Assembly: GCA_016932115.1 (NCBI GenBank)
Contig: JAFGDM010000062.1
Span: 1 to 32,400, forward strand
Length of the DNA stretch: 32,400 nucleotides
Direction: 5' to 3'
Origin: Deltaproteobacteria bacterium
GTDB taxonomy: Bacteria; Desulfobacterota; DSM-4660; Desulfatiglandales; HGW-15
Part shown: positions 8,275-18,902 of the stretch, piece after piece
How positions within the stretch are numbered: the first letter of the stretch is position 1
How the letters are laid out: every line of letters begins with the position of its first letter
Made by a program: the position numbers and the translations under genes
Notes under the pieces: generated by a model
Databases searched by the model: none
What the model was told of the DNA's origin: nothing
What the model saw: the letters and a program-made list of their open reading frames with translations, nothing else

Positions 8275-9183
8275 GTGGCATTTAAGAAGATTAACATTGT
8301 AATCCTTCCTGAAGGGGCAAAACAGGTCAGGCAGCTCAAGGTGCCAAAATTCCTGTTATTGCTTATTTTTTGTTTTTTTATCTCCGGAGGGTTTTTCCTT
8401 GCGTGGGTATTCAAAGACTACCGTTCCGTAAAAACAGATATTCCTCGGCTCACCCTTCTGCAAAAAGAAAACTCCCGGAATCAAGAACAAATTGTATCCC
8501 TGACAGAGAAGATTTCGGTCATTCAAAAAAAATTGACGGAGCTCAACGACTTTGACAAGAAACTGAGGATGATGGTAAACTTAGAACCCACGCGTTCAAA
8601 CCCGCACTTTGTGGGTATGGGGGGATCCGATCCTGCCAGCTTACGTTCTCGAACCGCTGCCGAAAAGCTGAATCAAAAAATTGTCCGGTCCATGCACAAA
8701 TCCCTTGATGAGATCGACACGGAGATATCCGTTCAAATGCTCGAAAGGAGCGAGCTGCTGTCTTACCTCAACAAACAGAAATTGCTGCTTGCGTCGACAC
8801 CCTCGGTCTGGCCTACCAGAGGGTGGATCAGCTCCGAGTTTGGATACCGGTTATCTCCTTTTACCGGTGAGAAGGAATTTCACAAGGGCGTTGATATCTG
8901 CAACAGATCGGGTTCTCCCGTCATATCCCCTGCCAACGGAGTTGTAGCTTCCATGGGGACTGACTCGGGCTATGGGAACCTGCTCGTAGTCAATCATGGT
9001 TACGGTCTTATAACGAAGTATGCCCACCTGGACAAGGTCCTGGTCAAGAAAGGGCAGGCGGTAGAGCGTGGGCAACAAATTGCCTTGGTAGGCAACACGG
9101 GCCGTACCACAGGACCTCACCTGCACTATGAAGTCCACCTCAACGGCGTGCCGGTCAATCCTTTGCACTATATCCTCAACTAG
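8275..9183 (+). CDS. Membrane-anchored M23 (LytM) family peptidase
   Basis: 302 residues. A short cytoplasmic start is followed by a membrane helix (about 25-46), a coiled-coil region (about 55-100 and again about 125-165), and a LytM domain. The domain carries the zinc ligands in FHKGVDI and HLHYEV, with SSEFGYRLSPFTG and YAHLDK between, so it is probably active against peptidoglycan cross-links; activator-type LytM proteins lack these residues. The start is GTG at 8275 with GAGAGAGG in front. It lies between uvrC and secA. An M23 gene before secA, with argJ after it, is an order I recall from other proteobacteria such as pseudomonads. Roles in cell-wall growth or daughter-cell separation are plausible. 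Confidence 0.92.
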   Translation: MAFKKINIVILPEGAKQVRQLKVPKFLLLLIFCFFISGGFFLAWVFKDYRSVKTDIPRLTLLQKENSRNQEQIVSLTEKISVIQKKLTELNDFDKKLRMMVNLEPTRSNPHFVGMGGSDPASLRSRTAAEKLNQKIVRSMHKSLDEIDTEISVQMLERSELLSYLNKQKLLLASTPSVWPTRGWISSEFGYRLSPFTGEKEFHKGVDICNRSGSPVISPANGVVASMGTDSGYGNLLVVNHGYGLITKYAHLDKVLVKKGQAVERGQQIALVGNTGRTTGPHLHYEVHLNGVPVNPLHYILN

Positions 9184-9236
9184 CTTAATCATTCCATTTC
9201 AATCCGTATTCAGATATACTATCATCATTGGCAGCA

Positions 9237-9289
9237 TTGATGAGTTCGTAAGTCATTATGGTCCAGGACTTTTTTATGAAATCTATCAG
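9237..9289 (+). repeat. Imperfect inverted repeat between the M23 gene and secA
   Basis: TTGATGAGTTCGTAA at the left and TTTATGAAATCTATCAG at the right are imperfectly inverted. The pattern resembles short dispersed palindromes with a GACTTTTTACGAATTCATCAA-like arm that I recall from deltaproteobacterial intergenic regions. Only one degenerate copy is in the window, so the call is tentative. Confidence 0.3.
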
Positions 9290-9347
9290 GTGTTCCCGGG
9301 AGAACAGGGACATCGATCACAATTTAGGAGCTGAGTAAAAAGAAAAA

Positions 9348-12209
<2,862 letters not shown>

Positions 12210-12260
12210 AACCCCCTAAGGCAGCTTTCATAAACTTGCGGAAAGAGCAGGTGGAACGAG

Positions 12261-13451
12261 ATGAATGAAAAACAATCCATTGTGAAAGGGTTTCGGGCGG
12301 CCTCCGTGGCGGCCGGTATTAAGAAGGGCGGAGGTCCGGATTTGGCTCTAATTGTTTCGGATCAGGAAGCTTCGGCTGCGGGGGTTTTTACTACCAACAA
12401 GGTCAAGGCCGCCCCGGTGATTTTGAGTCAGGAGCACCTCCGAAGGGGAAGGGCTAGAGCGATTGTGGCCAACGCAGGAAATGCGAATGCATGCACCGGC
12501 CGGGCAGGGTACCTTGCGGCCAAACAAACGGCGGAAATGGTAGCCCGTGAACTGGGAATCGAAACCCAGGAGATCCTGGTATCATCAACGGGCGTCATTG
12601 GGGCGGCTCTTGATGTGGATTTAATATCTCGGGCTGTTCCGGAACTTGTGAAAAACCTTTCGCCGGGGGGACTCCGAGAAGCCGTTCAGGCTATCATGAC
12701 AACCGATTCCTTCCCTAAGATGGCTCAGGCGGAAGGGGTCGCTTGTGGAAAAACATATAAGATTATGGGATTAGCAAAGGGCGCCGGCATGATCATGCCC
12801 GATATGGCGACCATGCTGTGTTTTGTTCTGACAGATCTGGCGATAGAGGGCGGCCTTCTGAGAAAGGCCCTTAGCTCCGCCGTCAACAAAACATTGAACC
12901 GGATCACAGTGGACGGGGATACAAGTACCAACGACACGGCGCTCATCCTGGCCAATGGGACGGCCGGGAACGGCGACCTGAGTCCCTCGGATTTCGAGGG
13001 GTTTGAAAAGCAACTCACCGGAGTCCTGGGAGAACTGGCCGCTATGATCGTAAAGGATGGGGAAGGGGCAACCAAGGTCGTCACCATTCAGATCAAGGGG
13101 GCGCTTTCGAAGGAGGATGCCGACAAAGCGGCCAGAACCGTTGCTAACTCTACCCTGGTTAAAACGGCTTTTTACGGCCAGGATCCAAACTGGGGAAGAA
13201 TCATGGCGGCCCTCGGCCGATCCGCGATCGAGATCAAAGAAGAGCTAACCTCAATTTGGATGGATGATGTGAAAATTGTGCATCACGGCGTCGGCGTCGG
13301 CATGCTTGGGGAAAAGGAAGCGGCGGAAATCATGAAAAACACCCAATTCAGGGTTACTGTTGATCTTGGCTTGGGGAACTATGAGGAGACTCTTTTAACC
13401 TGTGATCTCACCCATGAATATGTGAGCATCAACGCACACTATCGCACGTAA
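12261..13451 (+). CDS. argJ: Bifunctional glutamate N-acetyltransferase / ornithine acetyltransferase
   Basis: 396 residues. ArgJ recycles the acetyl group from N-acetylornithine to glutamate in arginine synthesis, and the bifunctional type can also use acetyl-CoA. The precursor cleaves itself at KGAGMIMPDMATML, where Thr184 becomes the N-terminal nucleophile of the beta chain. STGVIG (109-114), which supplies the oxyanion hole region, and DGDTSTNDT are also present. His is replaced by Met in the usual GMIHPNMATML motif. Mono- or bifunctionality cannot be decided from sequence alone. A GGTGGA site precedes the ATG at 12261. The neighbouring carB in the window makes the carbamoyl phosphate used later in the same pathway. 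Confidence 0.96.
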   Translation: MNEKQSIVKGFRAASVAAGIKKGGGPDLALIVSDQEASAAGVFTTNKVKAAPVILSQEHLRRGRARAIVANAGNANACTGRAGYLAAKQTAEMVARELGIETQEILVSSTGVIGAALDVDLISRAVPELVKNLSPGGLREAVQAIMTTDSFPKMAQAEGVACGKTYKIMGLAKGAGMIMPDMATMLCFVLTDLAIEGGLLRKALSSAVNKTLNRITVDGDTSTNDTALILANGTAGNGDLSPSDFEGFEKQLTGVLGELAAMIVKDGEGATKVVTIQIKGALSKEDADKAARTVANSTLVKTAFYGQDPNWGRIMAALGRSAIEIKEELTSIWMDDVKIVHHGVGVGMLGEKEAAEIMKNTQFRVTVDLGLGNYEETLLTCDLTHEYVSINAHYRT

Positions 13452-13469
13452 TCCGTAGGGGAGGAGACG

Positions 13470-14546
13470 ATGCATGTGGTTGTCATGGCAGGAGGGTCCG
13501 GGACCCGATTTTGGCCGGTGAGCAGGCAGGCAAGGCCAAAGCAGTTTTTGAACATCACCGGCGGGCAACCTATGGTGGTGGAGACCTGTGATAGGGTTAC
13601 GAGCCTGGTTAGTGACGAGGAGATCATTTTAATCGTGGGCCGAGAGCACCTAAATGAGACAAAGACTCTTTTCAAAGGCCGAGATGTCCACATCCTGGCC
13701 GAACCTGTGGGACGGAGTACGGCTGCTTGTATCGGGTTGGGCGCCGTCTATGCGGCTCACCTCGGCTGTCAAAGGCCGGTTGTGTTTATGCCCGCCGATC
13801 ATTTCATTGCAAAGCCGGCCGCCTTTGTGGAAAGCCTGAAGCAGGCTTCAGAGATTGCTTCGTCCGAAGCGATCGTCACTCTGGGAATTGTGCCGACAAG
13901 GCCTGAGACAGGGTACGGATATATCCAATGGAAAGAAGAGCGTCCCGACTTCTGGAAGCAAAAAGCTTACCGAGTGGTGGCTTTTGTCGAAAAACCGACG
14001 ACTGACAAGGCCAAACAATACATGCTTAGAGGGGATTACCTCTGGAACGCGGGTATTTTTGTAGCGACCCCCAAGACGATTCTGAAGGCCTTGGAAAGGT
14101 ATCTTCCCCCTGTCCACCAGGGCATGATGCGATTGGTTTCCGCTTTTGGAGCAGGAGGATTTGAGAATCAATTGGAAGTCGTGTACGAAAAACTGGAATC
14201 GATTTCCTTTGACTACGGTGTTATGGAGAAGATTGAGGATGCAGTCTTTGTGGTGCCCTGCGACTGTGGCTGGAGCGATGTAGGGTCATGGGAGTCTTTG
14301 TTCGAGCTGCGCGAAGCAGAGCAGGACGAGAATGGAAACTTTCGAGAGGGAGAATGTATGCTCATTGATTGCAAAAAGAGCTTTGTTTCGAGCAGGGGAG
14401 GAAAGATGATCTCCTGTCTCGGTCTCAAGAACTGCCTTGTAGTGGACACTCAGGATGCGCTTCTGGTTGCAGATATGAAAAAATCTCAGGAGATCCGAAG
14501 AATCACGGAGCAGCTTAAACTGAAGCGAAGGAACGATCTGTTTTGA
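13470..14546 (+). CDS. manC: Mannose-1-phosphate guanylyltransferase
   Basis: 358 residues, the short form without a C-terminal mannose-6-phosphate isomerase cupin. It joins mannose 1-phosphate and GTP to GDP-mannose for polysaccharide or lipopolysaccharide synthesis. The nucleotide-binding signature GGSGTRFWPVSR (8-19) is followed by PKQFL. Further motifs are FMPADHFI, RPETGYGYIQW, FVEKP, LWNAGIFVA and CDCGWSDVGSW, all characteristic of this family. A GGGGAGGAG site precedes the ATG at 13470. The stop overlaps the start of the phosphomannomutase gene by four bases (TTGA), so the two consecutive enzymes of GDP-mannose synthesis are translationally coupled. Confidence 0.94.
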   Translation: MHVVVMAGGSGTRFWPVSRQARPKQFLNITGGQPMVVETCDRVTSLVSDEEIILIVGREHLNETKTLFKGRDVHILAEPVGRSTAACIGLGAVYAAHLGCQRPVVFMPADHFIAKPAAFVESLKQASEIASSEAIVTLGIVPTRPETGYGYIQWKEERPDFWKQKAYRVVAFVEKPTTDKAKQYMLRGDYLWNAGIFVATPKTILKALERYLPPVHQGMMRLVSAFGAGGFENQLEVVYEKLESISFDYGVMEKIEDAVFVVPCDCGWSDVGSWESLFELREAEQDENGNFREGECMLIDCKKSFVSSRGGKMISCLGLKNCLVVDTQDALLVADMKKSQEIRRITEQLKLKRRNDLF

Positions 14547-15889
14547 GACCTTATATTTTCAGGGAATACGATATTCGGGGCAGATGCCCTGATGAGCTGG
14601 GGGAAGAGACGGCTTTTCTTCTGGGCCGGACGTTCGGCACCTATTTTCGGGAACGGGGGGCAAGGTCGGTTTCCTTGGGTAGAGATTGTCGACTCAGTTC
14701 TCCGATGCTGGCCGAAGCTCTCAGGGATGGGCTGCTCATTACGGGGACATCGGTGGTCGACCTGGGGATTATACCAACGCCTCTTCTTTACTTTTCACTC
14801 CATCACCTCAAGGTCGACGGCGGCGTACAAATCACCGGAAGCCATAATCCGCCTGAGTACAATGGATTCAAAATTTGCCTCGGCAAAGCCACTCTTTACG
14901 GGGAAGAGATCCAAAAACTTTTACATATCGCGGAATCGGGTGTTTTTTTCGAGGGGCGAGGGGAATTGGAAAGGAAGGAAATTTTGGAGCCCTACATGGA
15001 ACAGGTATCGGCGAGTGTCCATGTGGGCCCTATTCCAAGAAAGGTCGTCATCGATGCGGGAAACGGGGTGGGCGGCTTGGTTGCTCCGGAACTTTACCGA
15101 AGGATGGGTGTTCGGGTGGAAGAGCTTTTTTGCGAACCGGACGGGCGGTTTCCCAACCACCATCCTGATCCTACCATTTTGGAAAACCTGGACGGCCTCT
15201 CTAAAAAGGTCGCGTCGACCGACGCGGACCTAGGCATAGCATTCGACGGGGATGCAGACAGGATCGGAGTGATGGAAAGGGACGGGAAAATCATTTGGGG
15301 TGATCAGTTGATGATCCTTTTCTCCCGCCACATATTGAAAAAAAATCCGGGAGCGAAAATTATCGGCGAAGTCAAATGTTCCCAGACCCTTTATGACGAT
15401 ATTGAAAAACACGGTGGCCGTCCCATCATGTGGAAAGCAGGGCACTCGTTGATCAAGGGCAAGATGAAAGAAGAGGGGGCGTTGCTGGCAGGTGAAATGA
15501 GCGGGCACATCTTCTTCGCGGATCGCTACTATGGATTTGATGATGCTATTTATGCAGGCGCGCGCCTTTTGGAGATCCTGACCTCGGAGCAGAGGAGCAT
15601 TCGGGATCATTTGGCCGATGTTCCGGTTTTTGTGAGTACCTCTGAAATTCGCATCGATTGTGAGGAAGAAAAGAAATTCTTGGTGGTTTCCCGTTTGGTG
15701 GAGACCTTCAAGAAGGATTTTCAGGTTATTGATGTGGACGGTGCAAGGGTTCTTTTTGAAGGTGGGTGGGGACTTGTCAGAGCATCCAATACCCAGCCGG
15801 TTCTGGTGCTTCGCTTTGAGGCGGTTGATGAAAAAAGACTTCATGAAATTCGGGATTTCTTCATGGACAAGCTTGCAAAGGAACTATGA
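14543..15889 (+). CDS. Phosphomannomutase / phosphoglucomutase
   Basis: 448 residues of the alpha-D-phosphohexomutase family. It converts mannose 6-phosphate to mannose 1-phosphate, the substrate of the upstream enzyme, and members of this family often also act on glucose phosphates. The phosphoserine is Ser100 in TGSHNP (98-103), the magnesium loop is DGDADR (235-240), the sugar-binding loop is GEMSGHIFF, and the phosphate-binding loop is RASNTQP near the C-terminus. The start is a TTG that shares four bases with the preceding stop, with AAGGA about 11 bases before it. The next in-frame ATG would delete the conserved REYDIRG start, so TTG is preferred. It ends in a four-base overlap with rdgB. 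Confidence 0.93.
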   Translation: MRPYIFREYDIRGRCPDELGEETAFLLGRTFGTYFRERGARSVSLGRDCRLSSPMLAEALRDGLLITGTSVVDLGIIPTPLLYFSLHHLKVDGGVQITGSHNPPEYNGFKICLGKATLYGEEIQKLLHIAESGVFFEGRGELERKEILEPYMEQVSASVHVGPIPRKVVIDAGNGVGGLVAPELYRRMGVRVEELFCEPDGRFPNHHPDPTILENLDGLSKKVASTDADLGIAFDGDADRIGVMERDGKIIWGDQLMILFSRHILKKNPGAKIIGEVKCSQTLYDDIEKHGGRPIMWKAGHSLIKGKMKEEGALLAGEMSGHIFFADRYYGFDDAIYAGARLLEILTSEQRSIRDHLADVPVFVSTSEIRIDCEEEKKFLVVSRLVETFKKDFQVIDVDGARVLFEGGWGLVRASNTQPVLVLRFEAVDEKRLHEIRDFFMDKLAKEL

Positions 15890-16536
15890 TGAAAGACATG
15901 CAGCGCAGTTTGGATAGGCCACTGGTCCTGGCCACGCGAAATCCTGGTAAGATCTTGGAGTTTCGAAAACTTCTCTCCGGCTTTGATGTTGATATCAGGA
16001 GTCTTGATGAGTTCGGTCCTATCCCTCCCACCGTGGAAGACGGCGCTACATTCGAGGAGAACGCATACAAAAAGGCGCATTTTACGGCCAGGGTGCTCGG
16101 GCTTCCGGCCCTTGCCGATGACTCCGGCTTGGTGGTTCCTGCCTTAGAAGGAGATCCGGGCGTCAAGTCAGCCCGATATGCCGGCCCGGGAGCAGATGAT
16201 GTAAAGAATACCTTGAAACTTGTCAGAGCCATGGAGGAGGTGAAGGAGAGAAAGGCGGCGTTTGAGTGTGTGATCGCGGTTGCTGTTCCAAGAGGGCCCG
16301 CACTGATCTACGAGGGGAAATGCGAAGGTGAAATCGCCAAGGTTCCGGCAGGTGACCAGGGTTTTGGCTATGACCCAATTTTCTACTACCCACCCCTAAA
16401 GAAAACCTTTGCAGAGATGTCGTCAGATGAAAAAAACCTTGTGAGCCACAGGGGGAAAGCCATGGGAGAACTCCTGGAAGAATTCGGCAAGGTTTTGATA
16501 TGGCTGAGGCAGAGGCTCGCGGAAGAACCGGTTTAA
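15886..16536 (+). CDS. rdgB: RdgB/HAM1 family non-canonical purine NTP pyrophosphatase
   Basis: 216 residues. It hydrolyses ITP, XTP and dITP to monophosphates, keeping deaminated purines out of DNA and RNA. Motifs: ATRNPGK (16-22), TFEENAYKKA, the DDSGL acidic loop (78-82), GVKSARYAG (92-100), GFGYDPIF and SHRGKA near the C-terminus. It starts at ATGATG, overlapping the phosphomutase stop (ATGA), so it is coupled to the sugar-nucleotide genes although its job is unrelated. The stop is followed at once by the 111-bp inverted-repeat element. Confidence 0.95.
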   Translation: MMKDMQRSLDRPLVLATRNPGKILEFRKLLSGFDVDIRSLDEFGPIPPTVEDGATFEENAYKKAHFTARVLGLPALADDSGLVVPALEGDPGVKSARYAGPGADDVKNTLKLVRAMEEVKERKAAFECVIAVAVPRGPALIYEGKCEGEIAKVPAGDQGFGYDPIFYYPPLKKTFAEMSSDEKNLVSHRGKAMGELLEEFGKVLIWLRQRLAEEPV

Positions 16537-16548
16537 ACATTCAGGATC

Positions 16549-16659
16549 GCAACAATTTAGCTTTTTTCATGCTCCACCCCGAATACACTTCGTTTTTCAG
16601 TATTAAGAGAGACCCCCCATGCTTGATGCTTGCGATTTTTCAAACAGCTAAATTGTTAC
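16549..16659 (+). mobile_element. MITE-like element, copy A, with 8-bp target duplication
   Basis: The 111-bp element has 14-base terminal inverted repeats, GCAACAATTTAGCT at the left (16549-16562) and AGCTAAATTGTTAC at the right (16646-16659), which differ at one position. It is flanked by identical direct repeats TCAGGATC at 16541-16548 and 16660-16667, the expected trace of transposase-made insertion. It has no coding capacity. The inside carries the core shared with three other copies in this window (AGAGRGACCC, then ATGC). It sits 12 bases after the rdgB stop and just upstream of the selenoprotein promoter. A parent transposase is not in the window. Confidence 0.72.
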
Positions 16660-16708
16660 TCAGGATCTTTTTTCTTTTTGAATGAGTAGTTGACAGACTT
16701 TTCTTAAT

Positions 16709-16728
16709 GCATAGTTTTATGCTATAAT
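16709..16728 (+). promoter_or_regulatory. Extended -10 promoter of the selenoprotein gene with overlapping hairpin
   Basis: TGCTATAAT (16720-16728) is a perfect extended -10 (TGN followed by TATAAT). A TTGACA at 16690-16695 is 27 bases away, too far to be its -35 box. The 14 bases just before the -10 are an inverted repeat, GCATA-gttt-TATGC (16709-16722), which may be an operator. The predicted 5' leader is about 28 bases and contains the AAGGAGG at 16751-16757. Confidence 0.55.
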
Positions 16729-16762
16729 TTAAGGCATAACCATTTCTAAGAAGGAGGCTGAG

Positions 16763-17074
16763 ATGTTTGATGTAACAACCAAAGCGGATCAGATGATCCA
16801 GGAATTCTTCAAGGGCAAGGATGATAAACGAATAATAAGGATTTTTTTATCTCAAGGCGGGTGATCCGGGCCCTCTCTGGGCATGGCTCTGGATGAGCCT
16901 AAGGATGATGACGAACTCATGGATAACAATGGGATTACGTACCTGATAAACAAACAGCTTTTAGAGCAGGTAAAGCCGGTGACCGTTGATTTTGTTGAGT
17001 CGGGTTATGGGTCCGGCTTCTCCATTTCCTCAAATCTCATAAAAGGAAATTCCTGCGGAAGCTGCTCCTGTTAA
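16763..17074 (+). CDS. HesB/IscA-like selenoprotein (Sec at codon 34)
   Basis: A 103-residue reading frame from ATG 16763 contains one in-frame TGA at 16862-16864 and ends at TAA. The frame is the same on both sides. The protein reads RIFLSQGG-U-SGPSLGMALDEP, where the selenocysteine takes the place of the conserved Cys of the IscA/HesB family. The C-terminus ends CGSCSC with three cysteines. HesB-like selenoproteins with Sec at this place are known in Desulfobacterota. The AAGGAGG site lies 5 bases before the ATG, the promoter is clear, and a hairpin follows the TGA directly. Ordinary gene callers would report only a 63-residue tail from the ATG at 16883. The function is unknown; iron-sulfur or redox chemistry is inferred. 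A true nonsense mutation is unlikely given the intact frame. Confidence 0.88.
16862..16894 (+). promoter_or_regulatory. Putative bacterial SECIS element
   Basis: The UGA is followed directly by a foldable segment. Bases 16864-16870 pair with 16888-16894 (A-T, T-A, C-G, C-G, G-T, G-C, G-T), and 16872-16873 pair with 16885-16886. An alternative apical stem is GCCC (16870-16873) with GGGC (16879-16882) around the loop TCTCT. Position directly downstream of the UGA fits bacterial SelB recognition. The fold was done by hand. Confidence 0.6.
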
Positions 17075-17083
17075 AAATGATAG

Positions 17084-17126
17084 GATCGCAGTACCTGTTA
17101 TTAAGCAAGGGCTGCGATCTTTTTTT
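17084..17126 (+). terminator. Rho-independent terminator of the selenoprotein gene
   Basis: The perfect 8-bp stem GATCGCAG (17084-17091) / CTGCGATC (17112-17119) has a 20-base loop and is followed by seven T residues. It lies 10 bases after the selenoprotein stop. Confidence 0.8.
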
Positions 17127-17146
17127 CCCAAAGAGTGTTCAGCTGT

Positions 17147-17193
17147 TCGGAGTTCAGGAGGGGGAGGGGAACCCTGAGCTCCGATATTTTTTT
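17147..17193 (+). terminator. Second, stronger Rho-independent terminator
   Basis: A 12-bp stem TCGGAGTTCAGG (17147-17158) / CCTGAGCTCCGA (17173-17184) has a single T-G wobble and a purine-rich loop, and is followed by TATTTTTTT. It lies 20 bases after the first terminator and about 100 bases before yggS. It either backs up the first one or acts as an attenuator for yggS. Confidence 0.8.
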
Positions 17194-17291
17194 GCCTCCC
17201 GGAATTACCCCTGCCCTATTGGTGAGCTTCCGCGCTTTGCCCCTTTACAGATCTTAGGATTTAAAGTAAAAACTTTTTCGGAGGATGAATT

Positions 17292-17945
17292 TTGATCCGG
17301 GACAGAGTAAGGGAGCTTCTGAGTGAATTGCCGCCGGGCGTAACGCTTGTGGGAGCGGCAAAGACTCGCACGCCTGAGGAGATTTTCGAGGCGATAGACG
17401 CGGGTTTGGAAATTGTCGGGGAAAACTATGTTCAGGAAGCGGAGAGAGCGTATCATCTTATCGGGAACCGGGTTCGATGGCACATGATCGGGCATTTGCA
17501 GACCAACAAGACAAAAAAGGCGGCCATGGTTTTTGACATGGTTGAGACCGTCGGCTCCGTGAAACTTGCCCTCGAGCTTGACAAGGTTTGCGGGAATATG
17601 AAAAAGATCATGCCGATCCTTATTGAAATCAATAGCGGCGAGGAGGAGCAGAAGTCGGGCGTTATGCCTGAAAATGCAACTTTTTTGATCGATCAAATAA
17701 GACATCTCCGGCACATCAGGGTCATGGGTCTGATGACGATGGGGCCCTTTGAAGGAAACCCCGAAGATTCCAGGCGTTATTTTAAGAAAACGAGAGAGAT
17801 TTTCGACGGGATCAAGGCAATGGACCTTCCCGACGTGGAGATGCGGTATCTCAGCATGGGCATGTCCAATTCCTATAAAGTGGCCTTAGAGGAGGGTGCA
17901 AATCTTATTCGCATTGGAACAAAGTTGTTCGGAGAAAGGACGTAA
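17292..17945 (+). CDS. yggS: YggS family pyridoxal phosphate homeostasis protein
   Basis: 217 residues, a PLP-binding alanine-racemase-like barrel without the second domain. It buffers free PLP and influences amino-acid metabolism. The PLP lysine is Lys24 in LVGAAKTRTPEEI, followed by IVGENYVQEA, WHMIGHLQTNK, the GLMTMGP segment, LSMGMSNSYKVALEEGANLIRIGT and LFGER. The start is a TTG at 17292, with GGAGG 7 bases upstream. An ATG at 17285 is out of frame. The gene stands alone between the tandem terminators and a 150-base gap before the TtcA-like gene. Confidence 0.93.
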   Translation: MIRDRVRELLSELPPGVTLVGAAKTRTPEEIFEAIDAGLEIVGENYVQEAERAYHLIGNRVRWHMIGHLQTNKTKKAAMVFDMVETVGSVKLALELDKVCGNMKKIMPILIEINSGEEEQKSGVMPENATFLIDQIRHLRHIRVMGLMTMGPFEGNPEDSRRYFKKTREIFDGIKAMDLPDVEMRYLSMGMSNSYKVALEEGANLIRIGTKLFGERT

Positions 17946-18131
17946 GGGCGAACCTGGGTCGAATGTTTAACGTGCCTAGGGCGCCTGAAGTTCAAATACA
18001 AAAAACCGAGCGTCGAGGGACAAAGCAAAACCTGGGACAGTCAACACGCACCATGCGCCATGCATCATAGACCGTGAAACCCGCACCCTTTGACTTTCGA
18101 CCCGAAATCTTCATGGGACCACCCAACAAAT

Positions 18132-18884
18132 ATGCGTCATGTGGCTGAAGCAATGAAGCGCCTGATGGGAAAGGCCATCCACAGCCGTGATATGATCAAA
18201 GAAGGTGACCATATCCTCGTGGCCGTCTCAGGGGGAAAGGATAGTCTTTCCCTTTTGTGGCTTCTGAAAGAGCGCTGCATGAGGGTGCCCATCTCCTACA
18301 AGGTCACAGCCGTGCATGTAGATCCCGGTTTCAGCACCCAATCAGGGGAGCGAATGGAAGCTTTTTTTGCAGCCCATGGCTTTGACCACCGGGTGATCAA
18401 AAGCGATTTCGGGCCCCTTGCCCACAGTGCTGAAAACAGGGAAAACCCTTGTTTCCTCTGTTCCCGCCTGCGACGGAAAAGGCTCTTCGAGTCGGCGGCG
18501 GCCTTGTCCTGTAACAAGATCGCCCTCGGCCATCACAAGGACGATTTTATCGAAACTTTTTTTCTGAACATTTTCTATGGGGCTTCCATCAGCACCATGG
18601 CGCCGGTTCAGCCGCTTTTCGATGGAAAGATTTGTATTATCAGGCCTCTTTTTATGATTGATCAGAAAATGATCAAGCGGTATGCCGACTGGATGGGTTG
18701 GCCGGAGATCCCACTTGGATGCCCGACGGCAGGCGCATCCAAACGGGAAGAGATCAAGACTATGCTCGATCGCTTCTACAAAAACAACAAAAAGGTCAAG
18801 GGAAACATTTTTCACGCTCTCCAGAACATAAGGCCGGAGTCCTTTCAGGGATGGATGGAACGGAAGAAGGAGCTTTTATCCTAG
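18132..18884 (+). CDS. TtcA-like tRNA thiolation enzyme (PP-loop ATPase)
   Basis: 250 residues from the chosen start. The ATP-binding PP-loop SGGKDS is at 33-38. Three cysteines, Cys107 and Cys110 in CFLC and Cys197 in GCPT, are in the positions that hold the [4Fe-4S] cluster in TtcA and related enzymes. GHHKDDFIETFFLN is the usual TtcA family signature. TtcA makes 2-thiocytidine at position 32 of some tRNAs, but group members with other uridine targets exist, so the substrate is not certain. The reading frame is open upstream to a TTG at 18090; neither start has a good ribosome-binding site, and the ATG at 18132 matches the family N-terminus better. A small membrane protein follows 18 bases later. 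Confidence 0.85.
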   Translation: MRHVAEAMKRLMGKAIHSRDMIKEGDHILVAVSGGKDSLSLLWLLKERCMRVPISYKVTAVHVDPGFSTQSGERMEAFFAAHGFDHRVIKSDFGPLAHSAENRENPCFLCSRLRRKRLFESAAALSCNKIALGHHKDDFIETFFLNIFYGASISTMAPVQPLFDGKICIIRPLFMIDQKMIKRYADWMGWPEIPLGCPTAGASKREEIKTMLDRFYKNNKKVKGNIFHALQNIRPESFQGWMERKKELLS

Positions 18885-18902
18885 GGGGAGAGGAGATGAA
18901 AC

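Noticed and set aside
16690-16728. Classical -35/-10 promoter with TTGACA and TATAAT
   Set aside because: The spacer is 27 bases, far from 17. The extended -10 explains the promoter better.
16883-17074. A separate 63-residue gene starting at the internal ATG
   Set aside because: It is the downstream part of the selenoprotein, in the same frame as the upstream part. It has no ribosome-binding site of its own and the upstream frame has strong signals.
17077-17295. 72-codon frame between the selenoprotein and yggS
   Set aside because: It runs through both terminator hairpins, lacks a ribosome-binding site and has no recognisable domain.
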